DNA of 64,000 nt, from the NCBI GenBank assembly GCA_964017155.1, contig OZ024854.1:52579096-52643095 (forward strand), written 5' to 3'. A program made the translations under genes and the position numbers. The stretch's first letter is position 1. Each line of letters opens with the position of its first letter. Positions 46,690 to 59,647 of the stretch are shown piece after piece. This DNA comes from Oasisia sp. SBJ-2009 (lineage: Eukaryota; Annelida; Polychaeta; Sabellida; Siboglinidae). The notes beneath the pieces were generated by a model, which saw only the letters and a program-made list of their open reading frames with translations, did not search any database and had not been told where the DNA came from.

Positions 46690-47880
46690 TGTTTGTATAC
46701 TATAAGTATAACTAATAACCAGGATATTGTATATGACTTCGAAGCACCATTAAGAATTACTAACAATAGAACCGGAACACGCGATTTAATATTAATAGAT
46801 ATTGAAAACGAAGAGCTGATCACAGAGGAATACAGAATCCTACGATCAGAATCATCCTAAGGTAAGGTACTACAAGTACAGGATCATTCATTGGCGTTGG
46901 ACGTTGAGCGATAATAGAAACTGCAGTGGTTATTTTGCAAACTTACATAACATTTACAAAGTGTCAAGCCTCTTTTCGCACAATGTTGCAATTACTATCT
47001 CATAGTAATTTCCTTGTCAACATAATTTCAATGCATTGTGCACGATATTTAATTGCAGATCAAATTAGATTCGTTCAACAAACTTGGCGCCATATACTTT
47101 GACCACGCCACCTAGTGAATCGAATAACACTATTACACTAACAGCAGTTTCCAACAGAGGGCACGTCTGTTGCTTTCCTCTTTCCGTGCTGCGACGGGGG
47201 CCAGTGAGTATTTCGTGAACGTAATATAAGTAGTTTTTGAAAATTTATGTTCACTAACCTCATTTTACATCTTTGTCAATCAGATTGTTTGCGTAGATGC
47301 CAAATGTACGTTTAACGCATTCTATGTTACATATGTTGGTAATTTCAAATGATATCCTTCAGTGTTCGACTTGCGAGCGTATTCGACTGGCGTTTCAGTG
47401 ACTATGTGATGGCTATGCTATGACAGTCATAGTCTATGTGGTATGTACATTTGGCAATTTTTCTCATGTTTTCACAGGGGAAAGTGTCGATTACTTTACT
47501 TTTACGTATACATTTCTTTAATAGATCCAATATTTACCTTCTCTCTTCAACCGGGAAGCGGTTTAAACCCATTTCCGGACATTTTGTGCGACTGTTGTTG
47601 CAGTTGGGCGCAGCACAACATTGAACACTTTGTAATGATTGTTGATTGCAAAGTCAGTTAAGGCTTATGACCTTTCATTTCGTTTCCAGTTGAGTTGCGA
47701 GCAAAGTGCACGGCTAAACTTTTTATGGGTAGTTTTGAGTAATATGTAGCTGAGCTGCCGTTTATAGTTAAACAGCCACTGTATGTATCAGTTGATCAAG
47801 ACAGAGCTTACCCGCTGTGTGCGATATAGGCGTCCAGGCTGCAGGCAGGTGTTTTCTTTGTTTATGCAGTTGTTAGTATA
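46690..47880. other. Intergenic; possible TOP-like first exon near 47170-47205
   Basis: CTTTCCTCTTTCCG at 47174-47187 followed 18 bases later by GTGAGT (47204-47209) looks like a terminal-oligopyrimidine transcription start plus a short noncoding exon on the + strand. A matching acceptor could be TTTTCACAG at ~47470-47478. No protein is recognised downstream, so this stays a guess. Confidence 0.2.
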
Positions 47881-49790
47881 CACGGGTGTAGAGTCTAAAG
47901 TATAGTTTGCAGTGCATACTGCCAGTCGTGACCACACGTGTGTAAAGTATAGTTTGCAGTGCATATATATTGCCAGTCGTGACCATACGGGTGTAAAGTA
48001 TAGTTTGCAGTACACACTGCCAGTCGTGACCACACGTGTGTAAAATATAGTTTGCAGTATACATACTGCCAGTCGTGACCACACGTGTGTCAAGTATAGT
48101 TTGCAGTACATACTGCCAGTCGTGACCACACGTGTGTAAAGTATAGTTTGCAGTACATACTGCCAATCGTGACCACACGTGAGTAAAGTATAGTTTGCAG
48201 TACATACTGCCAGTCGTGACCACACGGATGTAAAGTATAGTTTCCAGTACATACTGCCAATCGTGACCACACGTGTGTAAAGTATAGTTTGCAGTGCATA
48301 CTGCCAGTCGTGACCACACGTACGTGTGTAAAGTATAGTTTGCAGTACATACTGCCAGTCGTGACCATACGGATGTAAAGTATAGTTTGCAGTACATACT
48401 GCCAATCGTGACCACACGTGTGTAAAGTATAGTTTGCAGTGCATACTGCCAGTCGTGACCACACGTGTGTAAAGTATAGTTTGCAGTACATACTGCCAGT
48501 CGTGACCACACGGATGTAAAGTATAGTTTGCAGTACATATACTACCAATCGTGACCACACGTGTGTAAAATATAGTTTGCAGTGCATACTGCCAGTCGTG
48601 ACCACACGTGTGTAAAGTATAGTTTGCAGTACATACTGCCAGTCGTGACCATACGGATGTAAAGTATAGTTTGCAGTACTTACTGCCAATCGTGACCACA
48701 CGTGTGTAAAGTATAGTTTGCAGTGCATACTGCCAGTCGTGACCACACGTGTGTAAAGTATAGTTTGCAGTACATACTTCCAGTCGTGACCACACGGATG
48801 TAAAGTATAGTTTGCAGTACATACTGCCAATCGTGACCACACGTGAGTAAAGTATAGTTTGCAGTACATACTGCCAATCGTGACCACACGTGTGTAAAGT
48901 ATAGTTTGCAGTGCATACTGCCATTCGTGACCACACGTGTGTAAAGTATAGTTTGCAGTACATACTGCCAGTCGTGACCATACGGATGTAAAGTATAGTT
49001 TGCAGTACATACTGCCAATCGTGACCACACGTGTGTAAAGTATAGTTTGCAGTGCATACTGCCAGTCGTGACCACACGTGTGTAAAGTATAGTTTGCAGT
49101 ACATACTGCCAGTCGTGACCATACGGATGTAAAGTATAGTTTGCAGTACATACTGCCAATCGTGACCACACGTGTGTAAAGTATAGTTTGTTGTGCATAC
49201 TGCCAGTCGTGACCACACGTGTGTAAAGTATAGTTTGCAATGCATACTGCCAATCGTGACCACACGTGTGTAAAATATAGTTGGCAGTACATACTGCCAG
49301 TCGTGACCACACGTGTGTAAAATATGGTTTGCAGTACATACTGCCAGTCGTGACCACACGTGTGTCAAGTATAGTTTGCAGTACATACTGCCAGTCGTGA
49401 CCACACGTGTGTCAAGTATAGTTTGCAGTACATACTGCCAATCGTGACCACACGTGAGTAAAGTATAGTTTGCAGTACATACTGCCAATCGTGACCACAC
49501 GTGTGTAAAGTATAGTTTGCTGTGCATACTGCCAGTCGTGACCACACGTGTGTAAAGTATAGTTTGCAGTACATACTGCCAGTCGTGACCACACGGATGT
49601 AAAGTATAGTTTGCAGTACATACTGCCAATCGTGACCACACGTGTGTAAAGTATAGTTTGCTGTGCATACTGCCAGTCGTGACCACACGTGTGTAAAGTA
49701 TAGTTTGCAATGCATACTGCCAGTCGTGACCACACGTGTGTAAAGTATAGTTTGCAGTGCATACTGCCAGTCGTGAACACACGGATGTCA
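47881..49790. repeat. 47-bp minisatellite, ~40 copies
   Basis: Plus-strand unit GTAAAGTATAGTTTGCAGTA + CATACTGCCAGTCGTGACCA + CACGTGT. Each unit carries the palindrome ACACGTGT (E-box CACGTG core). Because 47 is not a multiple of 3 and the unit has no stop on the - strand, frames up to 668 codons stay open; these are artefacts. Variants (CGGATG, GTGAGT, CAATCG) alternate in a pattern of about three units. Confidence 0.97.
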
Positions 49791-49898
49791 CCACTCTTAA
49801 TAATAAACTTCATTTATTCACGATAACCTTATAAACTGTACATTTTATCTCCCTAATGGTCGTGATTGTAAAACATAATATAATGCACACACACACAA

Positions 49899-49958
<60 letters not shown>

Positions 49959-50739
49959 GCACTAAACAATTTGATCGACTACCTTATACATGGCGTAATG
50001 CGTTAAAATAAATTGAATAACATTAAAAAGTAAATATACTGAATAAGTATTTAAAAAACAAGATTTTTTATTTACTCTTCTGACTTCACCAAAGAAAGAC
50101 AAACTGTAGAAAGGGCTACTACATGTATAATAAAGCCAAAGTAATGTTGTACAATTTACGCTATACCGGTGGCACACGGCATCCATTCCTCACAACTAGT
50201 CTAACAGAGCGGAATAAGTGAGTCGTTGGCGCTGCTAGTTGGTAGTAGAGCAGAAAGATAATGATGTAATATAGTCGAGCAGAAAGATAGTTAGTCAACA
50301 TACACATACACATATAATAATGTAATACACATATATATACATTGAACATATTGTAATTGGCGTAAAATCCTACGTGGCCACTATTGGGATGTACCGATTG
50401 TATATAAGTAGTTTATCCGGATTGAAATGTATAGGGAGGTTTTTATTTGTCTTAGGGAGTTAAATATGTCCTGTCACCGACACTACAGGAAAGTGTATGC
50501 AGAAAAATGAACGAAAGAACCTAAATGACACGGACATGAAGTCTAATCTGCGGAACATTTATTGCAGCTAGGTGTGTAATCATTATCAAAAGTATGTGAT
50601 TTACCAATGTGACATCAGTCAATTAAACAGTTGTACGAGTATGTTAGATCAAAATACTATTACAAAATACTGCCAGAACCACAGCAAACTATAAACCAAA
50701 ATGTGTCAATGCGAGTAGTAACAAGAGAACGCGAAGTTG
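49791..50739. other. AT-rich intergenic DNA with a (TA)n run
   Basis: A TA microsatellite at ~49902-49956. No gene or RNA recognised elsewhere. Confidence 0.5.
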
Positions 50740-51010
50740 TACGTCCTAGCTTCCAGCAGTCACCTCAGAGTCGTTCTTTAGACGATTCACCTCAACGACC
50801 TTGCCTTCTTCTGTCGCCAGTTGGTCTTTTGTGCAGGAGTTGAATTGGATCCCAGTTCAGACATTGGTTTGTAAATGTTGCCTTCCAATATACTTTACCA
50901 TGGTTGAAGCATGTAGTCCTCCAGACACAGACATCTGTCCAAAAGGCTACCGTCTTGTTTTGGTCTCGTTCTACTGTGAGCTTAACGTTCTCGTCCATTG
51001 CTTGATATGT
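50740..51010 (-). mobile_element. Penelope-like element RT relic
   Basis: The - strand encodes DVCVWRT...NHGKVYWKATFTNQCLNWD then LLHKRP, close to the C-terminal RT block of Penelope-like elements (usual form: DV..R...G.....VYRKPTHTDQYLNxxSxHPLxHKR). There are frameshifts on both sides and no GIY-YIG domain, so this is a dead fragment. Confidence 0.6.
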
Positions 51011-51139
51011 ACGACCTGTCCTACTTCATTTTCTTGTAACACTGTGTACGTGTACGTGTACGTGTGTCAGTCAGATGTTTGGCGAGTGAAGTGTTTCCCT
51101 GGTGGTTCTTTCTAAGAAATGTTTTATATACACATTCGC

Positions 51140-51450
51140 ACTCAGGGACACTGGTGAACGCACACGACTCCCCCACTCAGGGACACTGGTGAACCTACAC
51201 GACTCCCCCATTCAGGGACACTGGTGAACCCACACGACTCCCCCCACTCACGGACACTGGTGAACCCACACGACTCCCCCACTCACGGACACTGGTGAAC
51301 CCACACGACTCCCCCACTCACGGACACTGGTGAACCCACACGACTCCCCCACTCACGGACACTGGTGAACCCACACGACTCCCCCACTCACGGACACTGG
51401 TGAACCCACACGACTCCCCCACTCACGGACACTGGTGAACCCACACGACT
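51140..51450. repeat. 35-bp minisatellite, ~9 copies
   Basis: Unit GGACACTGGTGAACCCACAC + GACTCCCCCACTCAC, with CAGGGAC in the first three copies and CACGGAC in the rest. Confidence 0.95.
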
Positions 51451-52490
51451 CCCTTCTCCTGCTTGCAGCGCACTCCATCGTGGCAGATATATTTCTAATA
51501 GTGGTTATCAGATTTGAGGTTCATCATAAGGACAGAAAAGAAAAGCAGTAAAGCGAGAGATTATGCCCAGAATGTGATCAGCACTTTGTTGGACAAGAGT
51601 CGGAGATCGTCCATGCACCTAGTTCGAGTGGGTTCCACTCAGTCAGCCTTTTCCAGACCATTTTCGCCAATCCGACCTTGTCGCCAATTACAAATCAAGA
51701 GAACACAAACATCGAATCCACCTTTGTTCAATAATCGACGTAATAGGGCGTGTAAGTCTCGCGCGCGAAAACGAGGCTGGGGGCAGTTCGGGGCAGGAGG
51801 TCCATATTCTCCATGTTAACGTATAGGACTTCGTTTTGTTTTTGGTTGTAATAATCGAACGGTTCCAGTCTAACTATTTCAGTTATACTGTTCGAGGATT
51901 ATTACAAGCAGAAGCAGTGGAACACTTTGCCGGTGACAATGCTCACGGAAATCATGACTTTTAATCGATTGTTATGGTGGTTGCCATGGCATCGCCGGCT
52001 TGTACTTGTTGTGTTTGGCGATGTTGACTAATAATGAAAAGTGCCATTTTTCGCGCAGTACAACCTGTTTGGGGCAAACGTATACATGTGTTATGATTAT
52101 GTGCATTTAGACAACTTGTCAGATATAAGTGCTTATTGAAACCACAACGTACAGCACTGTAAAATGCGAATCCCGCAAAAGACACACACGGCCTAAAATT
52201 GTGGGAGTGTCTATTATCTGCACTACGCAAATCGCTATATGTCTATGATAGTGGGGTAAACTCAATATTAAATCGGGCATTTAAGATAAGAAAGGTATAA
52301 TACAAGATATTTATGACCTGATTTTCCTAGTATTCATCAATCGGAAATTACAACTGTCATCCAGCGAATATTATTCTTAATGTCCAGTCCCCAATCAACT
52401 CCAGTCGCGCGGAGTCTCGCCATGTATCACAGCACGCTTAAGACTAGATGGCGTTAGTGGTTGTGGCGTCACACGTTATCGCGAGGAGTT
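51451..52490. other. Intergenic; one unassigned 101-codon frame
   Basis: The + frame 51514-51819 is Arg/Ser-rich (RRNRACKSRARKRGWGQ) and matches no family I know; it may be a chance frame. Nothing else recognised. Confidence 0.35.
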
Positions 52491-52494
52491 GCGT

Positions 52495-52947
52495 TGTCGC
52501 GCTTACATTTTTCCGATCGTTAAAAACGTTCCGATTGACATTTCTGCGCATGCGCAATAAATGTTAAATCACCAAAAGCATTTTTGGTATAAATGCCACG
52601 GGCTGTTCGTTAACTCTCATGTGATGATTACTGTGAAGTGTTTCTTAAAATGTCGTTCAATGCAATAAAATATTAGGTTTTTATAAATCACTGTCACGGA
52701 TTATGGCGCACAATAGTGACGTCATTTACGCTTCCTATCTAAATATGCCTCAAAGCTTGTTTGCCTCGTGTTAATTTGCGACAAATAATTTTGCTGATAG
52801 GTTATATACACCCTGATGAACAACCCGTAGTATTTATACCATACAAGCTTTGTCATTTCGCTGCACATTGATGATTTTACAAATATCGCGCATGCGCAGA
52901 AACGTCAATCGGAACGTTTATAACGCCGGAAAAATGTAAGCGCTACA
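52495..52947. mobile_element. Fold-back element with ~150-bp imperfect inverted arms
   Basis: Left arm starting TGTCGCGCTTACATTTTTCC and right arm ending GGAAAAATGTAAGCGCTACA are inverted copies. Similarity continues inward through ACGTTCCGATTGAC, TGCGCATGCGCA and GGTATAAAT..CACGGG (~52597). GCGT lies just outside both ends (52491-52494 and 52948-52951), a possible 4-bp TSD. There is no coding capacity. Each arm has a 12-bp NRF1-like palindrome. Confidence 0.85.
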
Positions 52948-53274
52948 GCGTATCTTTGTGAAGCTATAATATCCTTGATGTAATCCAGCTACGTCAGTAA
53001 CCACGTACGACGCACGGCGGACGGCGGCGAAGGAGAAACGGACGCATTACGTTCGATGAGGCGGTGCTACTAGTTAGCTGGCTGTGAGATCCGTGCTACC
53101 AAGTTATAGTTAATACAGATAACACGTATGTGCCCTTGTGCGAGAGATGATTTTATGTTTCGCCGTGCCATGACCCGTTAAAGATACAATTTGCCTGACA
53201 TCTAAGATTATTGTCATGATCCCACTGAACTGGATGGTTAACACATTTAATGTAATCAATATACGCATATGCAT

Positions 53275-53362
<88 letters not shown>

Positions 53363-53795
53363 ACATACATAGAGTATTGACATGGTATGTATAGACATAC
53401 ATTTCGCACGTTTTCAAATACTTTTATTTTTTTCAAGTTGAATCAGATTTGCTCGATTCAGTGGTGTAGCCAGTGTGTCCTGATACTCATCACCCACGGT
53501 GCCTGATACAACGCAGAAACACACAAGAATCCGACGCAACAACAACTAGAAATTCGTTTCATTTGCAGCTTTATAGTGAACGACAACTGGCGACTCCTAT
53601 GACATATTCTAGGTGACTTTCGATAAAATGAACCTTATTGCAACTGACCGTGCGTCATTATATAAATGTCAAGACGTGACAGTTACGGAACCAGGTGACA
53701 TTTGAACGAAGAGAGTCGAGTCATTTACTAAACGTGGCAATTTATAAACTAAGACTATAGTCTGACTTCTGACATCTTCACGATTCGTGATTGCT
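52948..53795. other. 3' flank of the membrane-coiled-coil gene; microsatellite
   Basis: (ACGC)n then (AC)n at 53276-53362. No exon recognised. The gene ending at 53796 should have its 3' UTR here; ATAAAA at ~53624 is the nearest weak poly(A)-like signal I see on the + text, and none is convincing on the - strand. Confidence 0.4.
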
Positions 53796-53895
53796 TCATG
53801 AAGTCATCGAAGACAGTTCGCCGGATGTAGACACCACTATGCACGCTGCCTCGCCACTGCCGTCAGGTGGCGCCTCGGTATCAGTCACGCGCATC
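53796..53895 (-). CDS. Membrane-coiled-coil gene, last coding exon
   Basis: 100 bp: G completes Arg, then [18 protein letters not shown]... and [14 protein letters not shown] at 53798-53796. Acceptor TTGTTGTCCACTAG. Its phase (one base) exactly fits the AG end of the exon at 54826. The opposite-strand frame from 53839 is treated as a shadow. Confidence 0.7.
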
Positions 53896-56800
53896 CTAGT
53901 GGACAACAACCGCACTATCAGTAACTACAGCTGGTGCTGCGGCACTATTAACGTAAATACATGAATCAACTTCACATTGGTCTACTTCCTTCAATTTAAA
54001 GCACGTTGAATGTTTGCTATACACATGTGGAACTCATCACATAATCATTTGATAATATTTTGAGAAAAGTACGCTGTGCATTTAAAAGAGCACCAGTCCA
54101 AATTAACCAAATACAACTTCTTATGAAACAACATCGTAGACAGTTGTAAATAAGCCTTGTTAGTCCTGGCTCTGTCCTATAGACCCGTAGACATTTCATA
54201 GGCCTACTTAAGAAAGTTTGACTGTAGATTTGAATAATATATACATATGGCTTTAAAATTCTAGTAGGTAGAATAAAAAAAAACTGGGCATATTGTCATG
54301 CAGAGCAATAATTGTGGTATGTAACTATATGTTTTTGGAGGATCCCGATTTCAAAGTCCCCTAAAATATTTATTCCCATACCACAATTATTGCTCAACAT
54401 GACGTATTTATTAAGATACGGGGATATTGAATTTGGCAGCCATTTTGAAAAATGGCCGTTGCCACGTTATGCCCAGCTTTTGAAAATTCCACATAGTGGA
54501 ATTTTAAAGCCATATGTATATCATATTCAAATCAACAGTCACACTTTCTTATGTACGAAATGTCTACGGGTCTACAGGGCAGGGCCTGGACTATTGTAGT
54601 AATCTCTTGATATGTGTGCCAACTGGATGTATGCACGTGTGGTCCCTAATTGTCGTAGGCTTTGTGATCATTCGCTGTGATGATTCGGTAGGCCATATCA
54701 GATTGCATCGAATGTACACTTGTAGAACTACTAACGCATTGAGATTTATAGCCTACAAATAGCAATCCCGTTCCGAAAATTAGATTGTGTTACATAGAGC
54801 GCGCGGCTGAGTGACCTTGACCTACCTCCGTCTAACTGTAGACAGCTCGCTCTTGGCGTCACTCAACAACGACTGAGTAGCCTGCCAATGACGCTGTAAC
54901 ATAACAGTTCATCTCCATTTCAGACCACAAGACAAACATAATTATATGGTTGGCGATTTTGAAGATTGTGAACAGCAAAGTTTGTGTGTGAATTATAAAT
55001 ACAGATAGAAGACTTAATTTGGTTGTATAGCTATAAAGCTATAGTTAACATAATGCGCTAATCATCGCTGAAGAGTCATTCACGGGAGATCGTGGCTTTT
55101 AAGGAGTTCGTACTTTTTGACAGAAAGTTATATTTTAGGAGACATTTCGTAACAATTGGGTTATTCCGAGAAACCTTTCCATTCCTCCCAAACCCAATCC
55201 ACACCACTCTCCCTACACTCTCTCCTTACCCTCAGACCACCACCCTAACACCAACAGTGACAACAAATACCCCTCACAGCAAGTGTCATACACGCTAAAG
55301 TAATGTGCTTATTTATGTTAATGGTTGATAGCCCATATTGATGGATTAGCGGTCGATGGATTAACGCGAAAAACATGGTGTGGGTTCCAGTAGGGGTAGT
55401 TCGTTCTTTTTGTTTCGGGGGTTTGTCATGTCGGATGTTCGGACATTCCATTTCCGAGCTTGGACTTTGTGTTGCCTTGTTTAGACATAACACAGCTTTG
55501 TTTAGACATAACATCATCTACATGAAATTAAATATGAAACCCAACAAATGATACGTACCCAATAGGCCTCGACGTCTTTCTGACTGGCAGAACGCTGCAA
55601 CAGTAGGCGCTTATTAGTTGCTGACCTGACATGGTAAAACTACACCAGTAATACAAATCCGGGGCTATCGCCTCATTCTCGTATATGTACAACTTCGGTG
55701 TAAATCGAGAATACAAACACACACTTGCATATAAAATACGGATTTAAAAATAATAATAATAAAACAAATCTTAGTTTATATAAGTAAACGTATGTCTAGT
55801 AAAAGTTTTGTAAGATGAAATGATTAAGCAAATACTTATTAAACTATTAAAATAAATTAAAACATGTTGAGTAACCATTAAAATCAACATAGCGAAAAGT
55901 CAAGTCAAACGAAGCAATGATTAAAACTGTCTATATGAGTAGTACAATGAAATTATGTCTGGCTTAGTCATTTAAAAACAGGAATGTCTTCAGCGATTTG
56001 TTTGAACTATCTAGTGTTCTCAATTGTGCGTAGTTAAAGTGGCAAAGAGTGAGCCTGGAGTGTGACGTCGGAGCAGTGAGGAGAGTCGGCGACTGTCTTC
56101 ACAGAGTGCCGTGTATTTTGTATTGGCTACGTGTCTCCCCCGGAGCCAGTGCCAGTGGCATGAGACCGACCTTACCTTGCGTTCGACTTGCGCCAGCGAC
56201 TCGCGCAGACCTTCATTGCGAGTCTGTGTCTCGAACAGTTTCATCTCCAACGTCGCTATCCTCTCTGACGTCATCGCAGGCAACATCAACGAGGTGGAGT
56301 GAACACATTGCAGTTGCAAATACGCACATACTTGCACGGGAAAATTTACTATTTGACGTCACTGTCATCATCACCATCATCACCATCATCATCATCACCA
56401 CCACCAACAACACCATCATCGACATCATCATAATATGGTTGATGCATTTTAGATAAATCGCTTATTATGTTAGTCATACAATTTGACACCCATCTATCTG
56501 TTATGTCAAAACTTTAATGTAAACAAAGCATACAACGATTAGTTATGATTGCTGGTTTACGGTTTAAGTACGCACACACACTAAATGCTGAACATGAAGT
56601 ATGTAAAATGAGAGCGTCACTCTGCTTAGAAGACGTGTGCTCACATAACCTACCTTTCAACGATTCTTTGTTTTCTGTAAAGAAATACGATATACATCAT
56701 ACTTATGGACAAATCATAACATAATCATAAAATCGTAACAAATCATAAACATTGACAATCACATGTGTTATCGGTTATCAGCTACGTATACCTATTTTTA

Positions 56801-58980
56801 ATATACGGTTCCTCGGTTATTCAATTTTATGTAATAAATACATAACAACTTGGATTTATAGATTTATTCTAGATAATAAAACATGTTTGCTTTTGTATTT
56901 GTCTTTTCCCTCTTCTTGCGTTTTTCAAAATAAATACTGTGGTTTATCCATACCTTGCATTTATGTTGGGTGATTGTTGTTGTTGTTGTTCGAGTTATTG
57001 TTGTTGTTCGTGTTAATGTTGCTGTTGTTGTTCGTGTTGTTGTTGCTGTTGTTGTTGTTCGTGTTATTGTTGCTGTTGTTGTTCGTGTTGTTGTTGCTGT
57101 TGTTGTTCGTGTTGATGTTGTTGTTCGTGTTATTTTTGTTGTTGTTGTTCGTGTTATTGTTTCTGTTGTTGTTCGTGTTGTTGTTGTTCGTGTTATTGTT
57201 GCTGTTGTTGTTCGTGTTATTGTTGCTGTTGTTGTTCGTGTTGTTGTTGCTGTTGTTGTTCGTGTTGTTGTTGTTGTTCGTGTTGTTGTTGTTGTTGTTC
57301 GTGTTATTGTTGCTGTTGTTGTTCGTGTTATTGTTGCTGTTGTTGTTGTTGTTCGTGTTGTTGCTGTTGTTGTTCGTGTTGTTGTTGTTGTTCGCGTTAT
57401 TGTTGCTGTTGTTGTTCGTGTTGTTGTTGTTCGTGGTATTGTTGTTGTAACTGTTGAAATATATAAACTCAACGTTTTGTCACCAACTAAGACTGCGGCC
57501 AGGCAGCAATCGTTGCAAGAGGAGTGCCTTTATACGTACGACTAGGTATTCTTATTTAGGATATGCTTTTCCGCTTTGGATTGATTTCGATTAAGGTTGT
57601 TCTAAAAACACAAGTTCTACATGACAGTTAGATGGCGACAGTGTATCATCGTTACATCCAGTTCGTCCCGTAAAGTTCCTTTGGATTTAAACAATTGACT
57701 TACCAAGCAGTATGTATTTGAGCTGTGCATTCGTAGCCTGGAACAGTAAAAATAGTAATAATAGTAATACTTGTATTTAATAATATTTTTTTTATAATAA
57801 AACGACAATATTTGGAACCCCGTGAATAAAAGTAACTTTTTCTAGTATAATTGTACCGGTTTAAGGGGGTTTAACACATCGACGGTTGCGAAAGTTTGAC
57901 AATGGATGCTTCCGGGAGCGAACAAGGAGGACGCCACGTAACCGTCACATTAGGCCCTACGTATCTCGGCTGTCGACGGCCAGAAAGTGTTAAACAACTA
58001 CCGAGAACGTTGTCATACTGGCATGTCTTATTGCCTGGAACCAGTGACGTTGACGGGGTAACACCAGCAGACGCTCAGGTCAAGTTTGCGAGAGTAATGG
58101 TGTTAGTTCCGGAGAACTGAAATGCTTGTCAGAAAGAAGAGTGATGAGGTGGAATACACCGGGATTCACGTCTGATTAAAGGGACGATTACCGACTGGGT
58201 GTTGTGGGCAGGTCGCTTGAGGATGTTGTGGACATGTCGCATGGTGACAATGGAAGCAGGAGGAGAAACGCCCACCGTGAGATGGGGTGACTGCATAAAG
58301 ATGGCTTTGTCTGAGAAAGTCGAAGGGTGAAAGGTGGAGACAAAGGGGTGTTGACAGGGAGCAGTGGGGGCCATCTACAACCAGAGCAGTGTCCTGGTAC
58401 ATAGGTCGACCTAAGCGCGTGTGTCATGACAGACAGCCATGACTATGAAGATAATACAACTTATGAAACCATTGTTCCGCCCACGACCAGTCAGTTAGGT
58501 CGGGTCAGTTGGTCCGACATATTTGCCAAGAATTGAATGACACTTCGAATTTGAATGACGGACTGATCAGTAACGCAAAAGATACAAATTCCCTTTAAGA
58601 AATGGGACGGCGAAGACGTCGTCAGAAAAAGTTCTTAACGTACACCCGATTATATAAGATGAAGTGCAACCGAGTAAACGTTGTTACAACTGTTTTCGCT
58701 TAACACAGGACGACGTCACCGTGGCGGCCATTGTTATGCTTACTGAGGTGTTTCACCCCGGATTGTTGTACTCACACAAGAACTAAGCCAAGATAGGCGA
58801 GATCAAGTTAGAAGAAACCATCTGACAGTGATACCTCATTCTTCTTGACGTGCTCCATATCCGTGCCCCTCGTTTTCCACCCATTCTTCCCCTTGTTGCT
58901 CACTAGGTGCTTCGCCATCCTCATGCTCCTTGCCATCTGAAGTAACATCAGCCAACTGGTGACTTAGAGAGAAGGAGACC

Positions 58981-59016
<36 letters not shown>

Positions 59017-59046
59017 TATACACACGCACGCACGCACGCATGCACG

Positions 59047-59138
<92 letters not shown>

Positions 59139-59450
59139 CACAGCTAGGCACGCAGGCACGCAGGCACGCAGACAGGCATCGACTCACCCGTTTGAGGTAC
59201 TTGTTATCCTTGAGGTAGGTGCGCCAGCTGCTCTCCGTGCGCATCGAGATGTCCGTCTGTACACTGGTGCTGCTCCCGATCAACACCCGCGTCTTGCGCG
59301 GCGTGATGCACGTCTCACGGCCACGACCTGCCACACGCGCAAGTTTGTCTACTCACTAAATTGTTATTACCTTTTTTTAATGCTTTCCCCACGATTTCAC
59401 CTTCTCGTTGTTACTGTTTAGTAGGCTACGTATGGCATACATGAGGCTGA

Positions 59451-59484
<34 letters not shown>

Positions 59485-59570
59485 TGCGTGCGTCGTGCGT
59501 GTGTGTGGGTGTGTGAGTGAGTGTACGTGTGTGCGTGTGTGTGTGCGTTTGTGTATGTGTGTGTGAGTGT

Positions 59571-59647
<77 letters not shown>

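Noticed and set aside
47788..49813. 668-codon repetitive protein on the - strand (plus nested frames)
   Set aside because: The 47-bp unit lacks stops in all - frames, so the frame is open by composition. The three frames give the same cyclic peptide.
51514..51819. 101-codon Arg-rich + frame as a gene
   Set aside because: No recognisable family, no Kozak or splice support; possibly chance.
53839..53964. Plus-strand first exon starting [11 protein letters not shown]
   Set aside because: The - strand reading of the same bases fits the phase of the upstream exon and ends in a natural stop.
56864..57545. Val-, Leu- and Thr-rich frames up to 202 codons
   Set aside because: (GTT)n-type microsatellite inside an intron.
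58836..59159. Acidic open frame [17 protein letters not shown]... as the main C-terminus of the membrane gene
   Set aside because: It stops before the downstream microexons, whose phases fit only the other frame; kept as a possible alternative isoform.
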